33,242 nucleotides of DNA from Burkholderiaceae bacterium (GCA_027486025.1 JAIXPY010000135.1:1-33242), one strand, 5' to 3'; counted from the stretch's first letter, positions 22,704 through 31,985 are shown. Notes: generated by a model not told the origin, from the letters alone. Numbers and translations: made by a program.

Positions 22704-22833
22704 TCAACGCTGTCGATGCCAATTTGGAAATGTTTGAATCCGCTGGGAGCCATGAGATTCGGTGCTTAGCGGGCAGTGAGTCTTGCTGTGCTTAGACCCA
22801 ATGTGCAGAACTGTTTTAGTCCTCTATCCTACG
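22704..22833. repeat. Right-end repeat of the island, adjoining attR
   Basis: A 130-bp sequence directly inside the right attachment site that is also present at 19974-20103. Its position suggests recombinase arm or accessory-protein sites, or a terminal non-coding RNA. No reading frame is conserved between the copies. Confidence 0.75.
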
Positions 22834-22887
22834 TTTTCAATCCTCTGCTCTACCGACTGAGCTACCAGGCCAAGAGTTGGAATTATA
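22834..22887 (-). pseudogene. 5' half of tRNA-Phe (attR)
   Basis: On the minus strand this is the leader with TATAAT, the acceptor 5' arm, the D-arm and the anticodon arm up to the end of the TTGAAAA loop; the 3' half is absent. It is the displaced original 5' part of the chromosomal gene, or its recombinant equivalent. It may still be transcribed from its own promoter into the island and give a truncated tRNA-like transcript. Confidence 0.9.
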
Positions 22888-23204
22888 GCGGAACTGTTTT
22901 TAGGCTTAGAAAATGTAGATTACTCCGTCAACCCTGGTTGATTTGCTGGAAATCCTAACTAGTGGGGATGGCTGATCCTACTTGTGGCAGGCTATTAGCA
23001 ACTTCGTCGGCTCTGGGTGGGCGGGGCGCATCAATTCTGTATGGCGTCAGCCAGGTGATGGCTTTTATCATCCACTGGAGAAAGGGCAGAATTTGTAAAT
23101 CACCTGATTTTGATTTCCTGATTGTCAATGTGCTGGTATTAGCCCCCCCTATCTAGCCCATGCTACCCTTGCTTTAGTACATTATTCGAATTGAAGGAGT
23201 CGTC
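22888..23204. other. Chromosomal gap: original upstream region of tRNA-Phe
   Basis: About the first 120 bp match the island's left end (221-336). The remainder shows no convincing ORF; the 64-aa reading 22962-23156 has no ribosome site and an unremarkable composition. A good AAGGAG for the downstream gene is at 23194-23199. TTGTCA at 23114 is a possible -35, but no clear -10 follows. Confidence 0.5.
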
Positions 23205-24218
23205 TTGGATCTTACTCACTACCCCCGAATCCGCTGTGGTCACTGGCCTACACCGCTTGAGCCTATGCTGAATCTGTCCTCTGAACTGGGCGGCCCTGAT
23301 CTGTGGGTTAAGCGCGATGATTGCACCGGACTTTCTACCGGCGGCAACAAAACCCGCAAGCTGGAATACCTCCTTGCTGATGCCCTTGCTAAGGGTGCCG
23401 ATACCGTGATTACACAAGGCGCGGTGCAATCAAACCATGCCCGCCAAACTGCTGCTCTGTGCGCCAAACTGAAGCTCACGTGCCACATCTTGCTAGAAGA
23501 TCGCACGGGCTTTAAAGACGAAGCCTATCGACTGAGTGGCAACGTACTGTTAGACCGCCTTCATGGCGCTAGCGTATCGTCAAGGCCCGCTGGCGCAAAT
23601 ATGCAAACTGAAATGGAGTCTTTTGCCGAAACATTAAAAGCTGCTGGAAAAAAACCGTATGTGATTCCTGGCGGCGGCTCTAATCCGCTCGGCGCCTTAG
23701 GTTACGTCAATGCAGCACTGGAACTGACCTACCAGATGAATGAGATGGGACTGAAAGCCACTCACCTCGTGCTCGCAACCGGCAGCGCAGGTACTCATGC
23801 TGGACTCATTGCCGGGCTCAAGATACTTAATAGCCCGCTCAAAGTGATTGGCTTTGGAGTGCGTGCGCCCAAAGAGAAACAAGAGCAAATGGTCTATGAC
23901 CTCGCCTGTAAAACTGCCGCAATGCTTGGGCACGAAGGGGCAGTCCAGCGTGAAGATGTTTTTGCCGACTGCAACTACGTAGGGGCCGGCTATGGCCTAC
24001 CGACTGAAGGCATGGTTGAGGCTGTAAAAATGCTCGCTGAAATGGAAGGTCTCTTATTTGACCCCGTCTATACAGGTAAAGGGCTCTCCGGCTTAATTGA
24101 TTGGGTTCGTCATGGCCGCTTTACTAAAGACGACACGGTGATTTTTTTACACACCGGCGGCAGTGCTGCTTTGTTTGGATATCCCGAGGCGTTTGCACTT
24201 GAGGGCTACACAAATTAA
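23205..24218 (+). CDS. dcyD: D-cysteine desulfhydrase / ACC deaminase family enzyme
   Basis: A 337-aa PLP enzyme of the ACC deaminase/D-cysteine desulfhydrase family (fold type II). It would convert D-cysteine to pyruvate, ammonia and sulfide. [12 protein letters not shown] holds the PLP lysine (Lys49), followed by [15 protein letters not shown], the phosphate-binding [10 protein letters not shown] loop, and [11 protein letters not shown] and [11 protein letters not shown] near the end. The start is TTG 23205, with AAGGAG 5 nt upstream and no nearby ATG. The D-cysteine desulfhydrase assignment is preferred over ACC deaminase by overall similarity of these motifs, but the substrate is not proven. 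Confidence 0.85.
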   Translation: MDLTHYPRIRCGHWPTPLEPMLNLSSELGGPDLWVKRDDCTGLSTGGNKTRKLEYLLADALAKGADTVITQGAVQSNHARQTAALCAKLKLTCHILLEDRTGFKDEAYRLSGNVLLDRLHGASVSSRPAGANMQTEMESFAETLKAAGKKPYVIPGGGSNPLGALGYVNAALELTYQMNEMGLKATHLVLATGSAGTHAGLIAGLKILNSPLKVIGFGVRAPKEKQEQMVYDLACKTAAMLGHEGAVQREDVFADCNYVGAGYGLPTEGMVEAVKMLAEMEGLLFDPVYTGKGLSGLIDWVRHGRFTKDDTVIFLHTGGSAALFGYPEAFALEGYTN

Positions 24219-24376
24219 GCAGACGTTAATTTAATCCATTGGGTAAATGGCAAAGTCATTAAAGGCTTTAGCTGGGCAACCATAATCTTTCCTGGTATGC
24301 GCCAATAAAGTTAATTCTATTTATCCAATGCCCTCACTTTTGATACAGTATATTTTTTAATGCTCCTTGGCTGAAC

Positions 24377-24691
24377 ATGTACTGGTTATCTCTCCTATTG
24401 GCAGGTGTTTGCGAAATTGGCTGGCCACTCGGCCTAAAGCTATCGGGCAACCCGAGTATGAAAATCGGAGGGCTGGCTTTAGCCGGTACCAGCATGGCAC
24501 TCAGCGGAGTCTTGCTCTGGTATTCATTAAAAGGCATTCCAATTGGTACGGCTTATGCCGTATGGACTTCGATTGGCGCCGTTGGTACCTTTGTGATTGG
24601 TGTTTTGGTTTTTGGCGACCCCAATATTCCGATTCGATGGCTTGGTGCAGCTTTGATCATACTTGGCGTCATTTTGCTAAAAGTAGGGTGA
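24377..24691 (+). CDS. sugE: SMR-family transporter, SugE/Gdx type
   Basis: A 104-aa protein with four membrane helices and the essential Glu13 in the first (LLLAGVCEIGWPLGLKLS), followed by the WYSLKGIPIGTAYAVWTSIGAVG stretch typical of small multidrug resistance proteins. The GW-x-LGLK pattern after Glu is closer to SugE/Gdx guanidinium exporters than to EmrE. It acts as a dual-topology dimer in the inner membrane, exchanging substrate for protons. I looked for a guanidine riboswitch in 24219-24376 and found none. The start has only a weak ribosome site. Confidence 0.85.
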   Translation: MYWLSLLLAGVCEIGWPLGLKLSGNPSMKIGGLALAGTSMALSGVLLWYSLKGIPIGTAYAVWTSIGAVGTFVIGVLVFGDPNIPIRWLGAALIILGVILLKVG

Positions 24692-24782
24692 TATAGCGGG
24701 CCGTTCACCCTCTTCTGTTTTTTGAATTAGCCTCTTTTGATCACTTATCGTATATTGAGTTATCCCATTACTCTTCTGCGCC

Positions 24783-25565
24783 ATGCCAAAACTCATTTAT
24801 AAGTTGCCTAACTTACTCATCATTTTGCTGTGCATTGCAATGATCAATCTGCTGGCGCACGTCATGCCATCGATAGTTAAGAGCCTATTTCTTATTCATC
24901 CAACAGAAGAAACGGTCAAGATTGCGCAGTCTTTATTCGCATTATTGGGCGCAACCATCGGGATGTTTATTGGGTTTTTGCTGAATCAGGCCCAAAGCAA
25001 CTTTCAAGCGGCTTCTGCATTGGTTGCATCGGAGGCTAGTCAAATTAATAATCTGGATCGACTGCTGCTACGTTTTGGTGACACCTATTCCCTAGAGATT
25101 CGCGCCAAGTTAAGGCTGTATATCGAGTCTATTATTCAAAAGGAGTGGCCGGAGCTGAGATTAGAGCAGGGCTCTCAACAAACGCACTTGCTCTGGCGCG
25201 CGATATCGCAAATGCTGTTTAAGCTAGAGCCGGTAACTCCGAAGCAAATTGCTATTTACTCCGATATTTTGGATATAGCAGAGAACGTTTCGGAGTCACG
25301 GGAAATACGGGTAGATCGTTCTACGCAAAAGCTACCGGCCATCTTTTGGATTTCAATCTTATTTATATTTATTGCCATCAGCAGTATTACATCACTAGTT
25401 ATGCCAGGCAATGAACTCAATTTTGCTATTACAGTGTTTCCAATTATTTATGGATCAATGCTAGGCTTGTTAATTATTTTTGATCAGCCATTTAAGGGAA
25501 GTACTTCAGTTAAATCGACGGCACTGAAAAAAGTATTTGCCTCCATTGAGACGCGCACCGAATAG
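24783..25565 (+). CDS. DUF4239-like (bestrophin-like) membrane protein
   Basis: A 260-aa integral membrane protein with an N-terminal helix (about 11-32), a second at about 48-68 (SLFALLGATIGMFIGFLL), a soluble helical middle containing LVASEASQINNLDRLLLRF, and two C-terminal helices (about 185-235). The pattern fits the DUF4239 bestrophin-like family; function unknown. Its ATG has no clear ribosome site. Confidence 0.7.
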   Translation: MPKLIYKLPNLLIILLCIAMINLLAHVMPSIVKSLFLIHPTEETVKIAQSLFALLGATIGMFIGFLLNQAQSNFQAASALVASEASQINNLDRLLLRFGDTYSLEIRAKLRLYIESIIQKEWPELRLEQGSQQTHLLWRAISQMLFKLEPVTPKQIAIYSDILDIAENVSESREIRVDRSTQKLPAIFWISILFIFIAISSITSLVMPGNELNFAITVFPIIYGSMLGLLIIFDQPFKGSTSVKSTALKKVFASIETRTE

Positions 25566-25642
25566 CGGCACACGCCATGGGAGAGCACTACTGCTTCAGG
25601 CGGCCCAACCCTCAGTGTGCTCCTTGGCTTTACCCGAACGCC

Positions 25643-26980
25643 TTAGTCTAGACTTGCTATTTGTGAAGCCAGTTCCTCAGCTTGCTTTGAAATAGCACTA
25701 GCAGCAACGACATCACCCAAACTACCCATCGTAGCGGGTCCCAGCATCCACAGGCTGCTCCAGGCCTGCAGGTTTGGCTTTATGACATTGAGGTTTGTGT
25801 TCACACCAATGGCATGACCCAAGGGGTCTGAAATCGCAACCGCATCCGTGATCAGTGTATTAAGAAATAAATCCGCTCCAACACCAGTGCAGTTCACAAT
25901 CCGATCGGCTTGAATGCCTTGGCCATTATTGAGTTGAACTGTTATCGCACCTTTAGAGCAATCCACATTCTTGGCCCGCCCCACAGCAAACTGGATTTGA
26001 TGATTTTCTCTCAGCTGTTCATAGGCCTTGATTGTTTGCGGAGAGGCGCGAAACCGATACAAAGACCAGACCCATCCCAGACGCTTAAATAAGCTTTGCC
26101 GTTGATGCGGTGTAAATTGCTGCCAAATCGCATTGAGATTTGGTCTTAACTCTTCCCAGGCGCACTGCCACTCCGTACTGGCTGTAGGCGCAGACGGCAG
26201 ATACTCGCGCATAAAGCGCAGCAGTTTGGCTGGGCTTAATTTTTCCGGCCAGTTTGGCTGCTTTTGTCTGGCCCATTGCGCCTGTGTCGGGGGGAATAAT
26301 GGTCTTGGCCCTACTACCGTAATCGGGCCGCGATGCCCTTGAGATGCCAATGCGTAAATTGCATCCAATGCTGTGAGGCCCCCTCCGAGTAGCACAACAT
26401 GCTCTTCTGCTTTAATGGCAGTGAGGTACTGTCCCGTCCATGGGTTTTCAATCAGCCGCGAAGCTGCCTGCTCTCCTGGCTCGATCTTTATGGCACACGG
26501 CCACCTTGGCGGTGAATTGCCAGTTGCAATAATCACCTTCTCCGCATAGAAAAGATCCCCATCAGAAATCTCGAGCTTCCACAAGCCTTCGTGCACTTGG
26601 TTTAGGCGAGATACTTTACTTGAGATGCGCTGGATTTGATCGAACCCCACTTCTGCGGCAACGAGTTCAGAAACGTAGCGCCCAAAATCGGCGCGCCGAT
26701 AAAAAATGCCCGCACTTGTTTTTGCTTCTGGGTCATCGATGTTTGTTTTGGCCCAGCGCGCAAAATGCAAGGGATCTTCTGAGAAAACGATGGGCAAATC
26801 TTCGCGCACATTGAGCCGAAAAGATGGGCTTGCACAACCGTACGCATGGCCTTTACCTAAGGGGCCGGGCCCGATGATGGTGAGTGAGTCTGCCGCGACG
26901 CCTTTGCGCAACAGATGAATGGCCGTTACTGCAGCAGCAAAACCATCACCAATAATTACTATCTTGTTTTTATCCTGCAT
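25643..26980 (-). CDS. FAD/NAD(P)-binding protein (FAD-NAD(P)-binding family, PF13454-like)
   Basis: A 445-aa flavoprotein. The N-terminal Rossmann motif is IVIIGDGFAAAVTAIHLL (residues 7-24), followed by the GKGHAYGCASPSFRLNVRE segment typical of the FAD-NAD(P)-binding family (HxAY-type). A second nucleotide-binding site is VVLLGGGLTALDAIYAL (about 190-207) and ATGNSPP is the linker motif. Relatives include siderophore- or pyridine nucleotide-linked oxidoreductases of uncertain substrate. It stands convergent to the DUF4239-like gene and 75 bp beyond the end of ntrX. Confidence 0.78.
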   Translation of the reverse strand: MQDKNKIVIIGDGFAAAVTAIHLLRKGVAADSLTIIGPGPLGKGHAYGCASPSFRLNVREDLPIVFSEDPLHFARWAKTNIDDPEAKTSAGIFYRRADFGRYVSELVAAEVGFDQIQRISSKVSRLNQVHEGLWKLEISDGDLFYAEKVIIATGNSPPRWPCAIKIEPGEQAASRLIENPWTGQYLTAIKAEEHVVLLGGGLTALDAIYALASQGHRGPITVVGPRPLFPPTQAQWARQKQPNWPEKLSPAKLLRFMREYLPSAPTASTEWQCAWEELRPNLNAIWQQFTPHQRQSLFKRLGWVWSLYRFRASPQTIKAYEQLRENHQIQFAVGRAKNVDCSKGAITVQLNNGQGIQADRIVNCTGVGADLFLNTLITDAVAISDPLGHAIGVNTNLNVIKPNLQAWSSLWMLGPATMGSLGDVVAASAISKQAEELASQIASLD

Positions 26981-27054
26981 TATTTTCTAAAAAGGTCTTG
27001 CTTGCATTCCATGCCCAGTGGGTCGCTTTTGCCAGCCGACCGAATTAAATTGAT

Positions 27055-27759
27055 TTACTGCTTGACTGGCGCAGACTCTGGCACTACTTCGCCTTTGCTT
27101 TTGGTGGCGTCCACACCCAGTGCCTTGAGTTTGCGGTACAGGTGCGTGCGCTCAAGCCCCGTGTATTCGGAGATGCGAGTCATGCTTCCGCCCATGATTT
27201 GCATCTGATGCTCAAAATAGGCTTTTTCAAATAGGTCTCGCGCCTCGCGCAGAGGCAGATCAAAATACATCTTCGCGATGCCGCTAATGTAATCGCCCGA
27301 TGGTGGCGCCACTGCTACAGCTGCCGGCTTTACTTCAGCGGCAGGCCTTGGTGGCGACGGGATAGCCGCGGCACCTTCGATCTGTATCTGTTTAGGAGCA
27401 CTTTCCAGCGCCTTATTTACTGTCTTAAGCAGCTTTTGAAGGGCTATGGGTTTTTCTAAAAAATTAAGGGCGCCAATCCGGGTTGCCTCCACTGCAGTAT
27501 CAATCGTGGCATGGCCCGACATCATCACTACTGGCATGGTGAGCTGACCGCTATTGGACCACTCCTTAAGTAAGGTGATACCGTCGGTATCGGGCATCCA
27601 AATATCCAAGAGAACTAAATCGGGCCGCATTTGCTCGCGCACTGTTCGCGCTTGTATCGCGCTTTCTGCTGCGTAGACGGTATGGCCCTCATCCGTCAGA
27701 ATCTCATTGAGAAGCTCACGAATTCCCATTTCATCGTCGACCACCAAGATGCTAGCCAT
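27055..27759 (-). CDS. ntrX: NtrX-like response regulator lacking the AAA+ domain
   Basis: A 234-aa regulator. The receiver domain has Asp8, Asp9, phospho-acceptor Asp52 (LVLLDIWMPD), Ser81 and Lys103 (LEKP). After a Pro/Ala-rich linker (about 130-155) there is a Fis-type helix-turn-helix (about 195-220, ISEYTGLERTHLYRKLKALG). The central sigma54-interacting ATPase of classical NtrX (about 450 aa) is absent, so it cannot open sigma54 complexes by itself. It is paired with ntrY, whose stop is 2 nt before this ATG. Confidence 0.88.
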   Translation of the reverse strand: MASILVVDDEMGIRELLNEILTDEGHTVYAAESAIQARTVREQMRPDLVLLDIWMPDTDGITLLKEWSNSGQLTMPVVMMSGHATIDTAVEATRIGALNFLEKPIALQKLLKTVNKALESAPKQIQIEGAAAIPSPPRPAAEVKPAAVAVAPPSGDYISGIAKMYFDLPLREARDLFEKAYFEHQMQIMGGSMTRISEYTGLERTHLYRKLKALGVDATKSKGEVVPESAPVKQ

Positions 27760-27761
27760 GA

Positions 27762-30059
27762 CTAAACTGCCTCTTTCGCTAGATTCATAAACAAAATAGA
27801 CACTTGTGCCCCCACTACTACGTCCCCTTGCATTCGATTCCGAATCTCAATTTTTGCACCATGATCATCCACAATTTTCTTCACTACTGCCAGGCCTAAA
27901 CCCGTACCCTTCGTTTTGGTCGTGACGTACGGCTCAAATGCTCTTGCTAGTATCTTAGCTGGAAATCCCGCTCCCGAGTCAGTAATACTAAATCGCACCG
28001 CTTTTTGCATCACACCATCAGCCTTTTTGTACGGCACTGCTTCGGTTGCAATGGCGACTGACGCGCCTGTACGCTGACCCTCTAAGGTGGAGTCTTGCGC
28101 ATTCTGCAAAAGATTATGAATCACTTGGCGCAATTGCGTGGGATCGCCCAAGATATCGGGGCAGGCTGAATCGAGCGACACCTCCATAGGGCTTCCCTCA
28201 TACAGCACCAGAATTTCTTGTATTAACTGATTAATCGAGACTGCCCGGAGCTGTGGCGCCGGCGTCTTTGCAAAATCCCGAAAATCATTCACCATCTGCT
28301 TCATTGCCTCCACTTGACCAATGATGGTAGCGGTACTCCGATTCATCATGTCTTCCTGCTCGGGGCTTACCTTCCCAGCCAGTTTTTGCTGCAGCCGCTC
28401 AGCAGAGAGTTGTATTGGGGTCAGCGGATTTTTAATCTCGTGGGCTAGGCGGCGCGCAACTTCGCTCCAGGCAATCGAGCGCTGTGCCGTAACCACGTCG
28501 GTAATGTCATCAAACACAATCATATTGAGCCCTGGAGCGAGCTCTGTGCCGCGCACAAAAATAGTGACGCCAAGCTCTTGATCAAACTCACTACTAGCAT
28601 GCAGCTGAATTTGTTTTTGCCATACTCGAGCACTTGTCTGATCAAGGCCCTTTGTGGCGAGCAGGTCGTCGCCTGCTCGCGGCCCTACCGTCATTTGCAT
28701 GGCAGCAAACCCCTCTTTTACCGCCGCCTCAAATTCAGCTAAAGCAGGAATTTGGCTCAGCGCTTTGCCCGTGAGCTGAGTGAGGTCATGCCTAAAAATG
28801 GCATCGGCGCCGGCATTACTCGAAACCAGTTTGAAACCATCATCAAAGATACATACGCCAGCGGTCAGATTGCTTAATACCGTCTCTAGAAACGATTTCG
28901 ATTCCTGCAGCGACGTGCGAGTATCCGCCAGCTGCCGTGTCATGACATTAAATTGACGCGTCAACATGCCCAGCTCATCGCCCGTATCGAGTTCAGGCTT
29001 AGGGGAAAGATCGCCCTGCGCCACCGCCTGCGTTCCACGCAGCAGCATGAGCAATGGGCGTGCCAGCTGCCTGCCCAGCAAAAGAGCCAAGGTAACCGCC
29101 ACAAACAAAGCAAAAAAGAGGGTGAGCGTAAGGGTGCCAATGTACATTTGGCGCAAGCCCGTTCGGCCCAAAGACTTTTCTTGGTAGTCGCTATACGCTG
29201 CTTGTACAGCAAGTGTGTTTTTTGTAATTTCGTCCGGAACCTTTTTAATCAACTGTAAATACCAGAGCTCACGTTGATACTGTAGGCTAAGTCCAAAGCC
29301 TTGGCTGCTAGACTTTTCTTTGACGAGCGGAATGACTGCTTTTAATCGATAGTCTTGGGCGCCCTGCAACTCCTCAATAAGACCAACACCATTTACTTTG
29401 TTGGCCTGGCTCATGATCTCTGCGCTGGGCGCCACCGCCATACTTGATGCTACGCTGGATGATGCCGTGGCAACCACAGCCTGGCGGGCATTAAAGATTG
29501 TTATTTCTTGAATGCCAAACTGATCGCGCATGCGTGAAAGCAAGAGTGTGAGCTCTGCTGGGCTGGCTTGGTTTGGAATACGCTGCACTTGATCGGCCAC
29601 AATACGGCCCTCATCTTGCAATTCTTGCAAGGAGGCGTTTAGGGTGGCGCGCCCTAGCTCGAGGCCGGCCTCTAGGGCCGACTCCACTTTCACATCAAAC
29701 CAGGTATCAATACTGCGTGACACGAACTGCAAGGAGACGCCGTAGAGAATGAGGCCGGGGACCACGCCGACCAGACCAAAAATCATCGCCAGCTTCGCAA
29801 TTAAGCGTGTACCGAAACGGCCTTTTTTCCAGCGTATGGTAATCACGACGACCAAGGTCACGATAACGAGCAGCAGACAAATGCCAACCACCACATTGGC
29901 TGCGTAGAGCCAAATAAAGTAATTATCGAAAAAAGTCGTGTTTGAAGTGGCAGTGGATAGCAACACCAACAAGGCAAGCGCAAAGATGCCGGTGGCGGCA
30001 GTTGCTATCGGTAGTGCACGACGCTTCCAAGCAGGCCGATCAAAACGAAGTAAGCTCAT
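27762..30059 (-). CDS. ntrY: NtrY-like membrane sensor histidine kinase
   Basis: A 765-aa kinase with N-terminal membrane segments at about 17-36, 48-77 and 92-113, a periplasmic region of 190 residues, a further membrane helix (305-329), HAMP (330-384), PAS (about 388-500), a HisKA domain with His540 (RRLAHEIKNPLTPIQ), and HATPase_c with NLLQNAQDS, ITDSGAGFP and TKTKGTGLGLAVVKKIV. It phosphorylates the adjacent NtrX. It is read after DUF4390 with a 10-bp gap, as part of the fmt-rsmB run. Confidence 0.92.
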   Translation of the reverse strand: MSLLRFDRPAWKRRALPIATAATGIFALALLVLLSTATSNTTFFDNYFIWLYAANVVVGICLLLVIVTLVVVITIRWKKGRFGTRLIAKLAMIFGLVGVVPGLILYGVSLQFVSRSIDTWFDVKVESALEAGLELGRATLNASLQELQDEGRIVADQVQRIPNQASPAELTLLLSRMRDQFGIQEITIFNARQAVVATASSSVASSMAVAPSAEIMSQANKVNGVGLIEELQGAQDYRLKAVIPLVKEKSSSQGFGLSLQYQRELWYLQLIKKVPDEITKNTLAVQAAYSDYQEKSLGRTGLRQMYIGTLTLTLFFALFVAVTLALLLGRQLARPLLMLLRGTQAVAQGDLSPKPELDTGDELGMLTRQFNVMTRQLADTRTSLQESKSFLETVLSNLTAGVCIFDDGFKLVSSNAGADAIFRHDLTQLTGKALSQIPALAEFEAAVKEGFAAMQMTVGPRAGDDLLATKGLDQTSARVWQKQIQLHASSEFDQELGVTIFVRGTELAPGLNMIVFDDITDVVTAQRSIAWSEVARRLAHEIKNPLTPIQLSAERLQQKLAGKVSPEQEDMMNRSTATIIGQVEAMKQMVNDFRDFAKTPAPQLRAVSINQLIQEILVLYEGSPMEVSLDSACPDILGDPTQLRQVIHNLLQNAQDSTLEGQRTGASVAIATEAVPYKKADGVMQKAVRFSITDSGAGFPAKILARAFEPYVTTKTKGTGLGLAVVKKIVDDHGAKIEIRNRMQGDVVVGAQVSILFMNLAKEAV

Positions 30060-30069
30060 GTGAAGATGC

Positions 30070-30660
30070 TCACTCTTGGCGCTTTAGTACAGATTGCGCA
30101 TCGGGTGTAAACGTGAAGCGAGTCCAATCGCTAGAAACGTTCCACGTTTTATTGTTGAGGGCGTTGACTTGGAATGGCTTGGGCAACTTACTCAAATCAA
30201 GGCTCATACGCAGGGCCGCAGAATACGGTTTACTGGGATCCACGCCCGGCCCATCAATGACGCGCCAGCCACCAATGCTTCCAACTACCTGTAATGCCTC
30301 TGCAATGGTTTGCGCTGTAAATGTTAGTCCGCCAGAGGCAATGCGGAACTGCTTGGTTAAGGGCTGATAGGAGAGTCTTGTTTGCCGTACAGCCAAAACG
30401 GGCCGCTCATCAAACCAATACCACCGTGATCGGGTTAACTCAAATTCGGTTTGAAAGTGGAGCACCACCCCTTTTTGAATAGCATCCTCGAGTCCAGGGG
30501 AAAGCTCAATTTGAAAGCCTGCATTTAAAAACCACTCGGACTCAACCCGCTCAAGCTCAAAAAACTTAACCTTAATGCCCTCTGCGTTTGCGGCAGGCGC
30601 CAGCACAGCTCCCATCAGCACAATGACCGATAGAAGGAGTTGCTTAAAGCGCTGGGTCAT
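30070..30660 (-). CDS. DUF4390 protein
   Basis: A 196-aa exported protein with a signal peptide (QLLLSVIVLMGAVLAPAANA) and the DUF4390 pattern (FLNAGFQIELSPGLEDAI, GVVLHFQTEFELTRSRWYW, LSYQPLTKQFRI). The family occurs between rsmB and ntrY in beta-proteobacteria and its function is unknown; by position it may modulate the NtrY periplasmic domain. Its ATG overlaps the rsmB stop in ATGA. Confidence 0.88.
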   Translation of the reverse strand: MTQRFKQLLLSVIVLMGAVLAPAANAEGIKVKFFELERVESEWFLNAGFQIELSPGLEDAIQKGVVLHFQTEFELTRSRWYWFDERPVLAVRQTRLSYQPLTKQFRIASGGLTFTAQTIAEALQVVGSIGGWRVIDGPGVDPSKPYSAALRMSLDLSKLPKPFQVNALNNKTWNVSSDWTRFTFTPDAQSVLKRQE

Positions 30661-31985
30661 GGCCCATTCTTTTTAAAGAGAGCATAGTAAAAACCGTCGT
30701 GCAGGTGGCCGGGCAATATTTGTCCGGGCGCATCTAATCGTAACGCATTCTGGTGTCCTGCCATAAACCATTCTGCCTGGTCCTTGCCCTCTTCTGGAAA
30801 AATAGAGCAGGTGATATAGAGCAGTAAGCCACCCTCCTTTAGTGCCTTCCAGCCGGCCCCCAACAGAGCACGCTGGCGTCCTTGCAGCTCAGCAATATCG
30901 TCGGCGCGGCGCAAAAAAGGAATGTCGGGATGCCGGCTCACAATTCCGGAAGCAGAGCATGGCGCATCAATCAGTATTTTGTCAAAGGGCTGTTTATCCC
31001 ACCAGTCGAGTGAGGCAGCATTGGCAGCGATGCATTCAATGCTTTGTCCTGACGCCGCACTCAGCTTCAAACGATTGAAGGTCTCGCTCACGCGCTTTAA
31101 GCGATCTCGATCTACGTCAATCGCTACTAAATTGATATCGGCACACTCCAGCAAATGGGCGGCCTTGCCCCCCGGCGCAGCACACATATCGAGAACACGC
31201 TCGCCCGAGGTCGGACGCAAGAGTGTGGCCGCAAGCTGCGCCCCCGCATCCTGAACCGAAACTTTCCCATCAAAAAATCCAGGGATGCTTGCGACCGGCA
31301 CTGGCTCTTTAATGACCAAAGCGGCATCTAGTCCGACATTGGCAACTTGCTCTATTACTTCGGCCTCAATATGTGCAGCCTGCAATACATCAGCGTAATC
31401 CGCAAGGGAAATTGTGCGGCGATTGACGCGCAGGGTTAAGGGCGGGCGCTGTGATTGTTGCAAGCAAATGGATTGCCAACTCTTTGGGTAATTTTTTCTC
31501 AGATTAGCAGTCCACCAAGGCGGAAAGTAGGACTCGCCCACGCTGTTATGGTCTGGGCGTTTTACGCCTTGCGCATCCAAGGCGGCGCTGACTTTTCGCA
31601 GCACCGCATTCATCAAGCCTTTGGCATACATTGTTTCATCGTATTCACCACATGCCTTCACAGACTCATTAACGATGGTGTGGGTTGCATAGCCTTTCTT
31701 AGCCACATCAGTCCGATCCAGCAGCAGTGTGATGGCTACCGCCAAGACCTGCTCTACCGGCTTACTTGGCGGCTTTGGCACGAACTCTTTAATTAATGCA
31801 TGTGAACGGGTCCAGCGCCGAAAGGTGTCGAACGTAATGCTTTGAACGATGGGCCGCTCCTGCGGCTCGAGCTCCTCTAACACCTGCGTCAAGGACCTGC
31901 CCGACATGACTTCGCCAATCGCTTGAGCCGCAATCGTGATCGCTTGCGATAAGGGCAGATTTTGGGGCGGCGCTTTTGATGACAT
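30657..31985 (-). CDS. rsmB: 16S rRNA (cytosine-967 C5)-methyltransferase RsmB
   Basis: A 442-aa enzyme with an N-terminal NusB-like RNA-binding domain (about 10-140) and a Rossmann methyltransferase domain. The SAM motif is VLDMCAAPGGKAAHLLE; the two cysteines used by RNA m5C enzymes are in LIDAPCSASGIVSRHPD and YITCSIFPEEG. The start is taken at ATG 31985 with AGAGGAA upstream; two GTG codons precede it. It is downstream of fmt (29 bp gap) and overlaps DUF4390 by 4 bp. Confidence 0.93.
   Translation of the reverse strand: MSSKAPPQNLPLSQAITIAAQAIGEVMSGRSLTQVLEELEPQERPIVQSITFDTFRRWTRSHALIKEFVPKPPSKPVEQVLAVAITLLLDRTDVAKKGYATHTIVNESVKACGEYDETMYAKGLMNAVLRKVSAALDAQGVKRPDHNSVGESYFPPWWTANLRKNYPKSWQSICLQQSQRPPLTLRVNRRTISLADYADVLQAAHIEAEVIEQVANVGLDAALVIKEPVPVASIPGFFDGKVSVQDAGAQLAATLLRPTSGERVLDMCAAPGGKAAHLLECADINLVAIDVDRDRLKRVSETFNRLKLSAASGQSIECIAANAASLDWWDKQPFDKILIDAPCSASGIVSRHPDIPFLRRADDIAELQGRQRALLGAGWKALKEGGLLLYITCSIFPEEGKDQAEWFMAGHQNALRLDAPGQILPGHLHDGFYYALFKKNGP

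Larger units (their letters stand above)
168..22837. mobile_element. Genomic island inserted in tRNA-Phe
   Basis: About 22.7 kb lies between a complete tRNA-Phe on the left and a duplicated 5' half tRNA-Phe on the right. It encodes two tyrosine recombinases, a type III restriction-type operon, an abortive infection protein, several small nuclease-like genes and surface proteins. It is more AT-rich than the chromosomal genes to the right. The exact crossover cannot be placed within the 42 identical bases, but the repeat starts at the last base of the anticodon loop, a usual strand-exchange site of tRNA-targeting tyrosine integrases. No conjugation genes or replication initiator are recognisable, so this is an integrative or mobilisable island rather than an obvious complete ICE. 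Confidence 0.88.

Noticed and set aside
22776-23156. Two plus-strand ORFs (60 and 64 aa) across attR and the following gap.
   Set aside because: The first is a translation of the half tRNA and flank; the second has no ribosome site and overlaps DNA also present, with different frame content, at the left end.
24219-24376. Guanidine riboswitch upstream of the SMR transporter gene.
   Set aside because: None of the conserved sequence blocks of the guanidine-I, -II or -III classes could be found; only a small CCATT/AATGG hairpin is visible.
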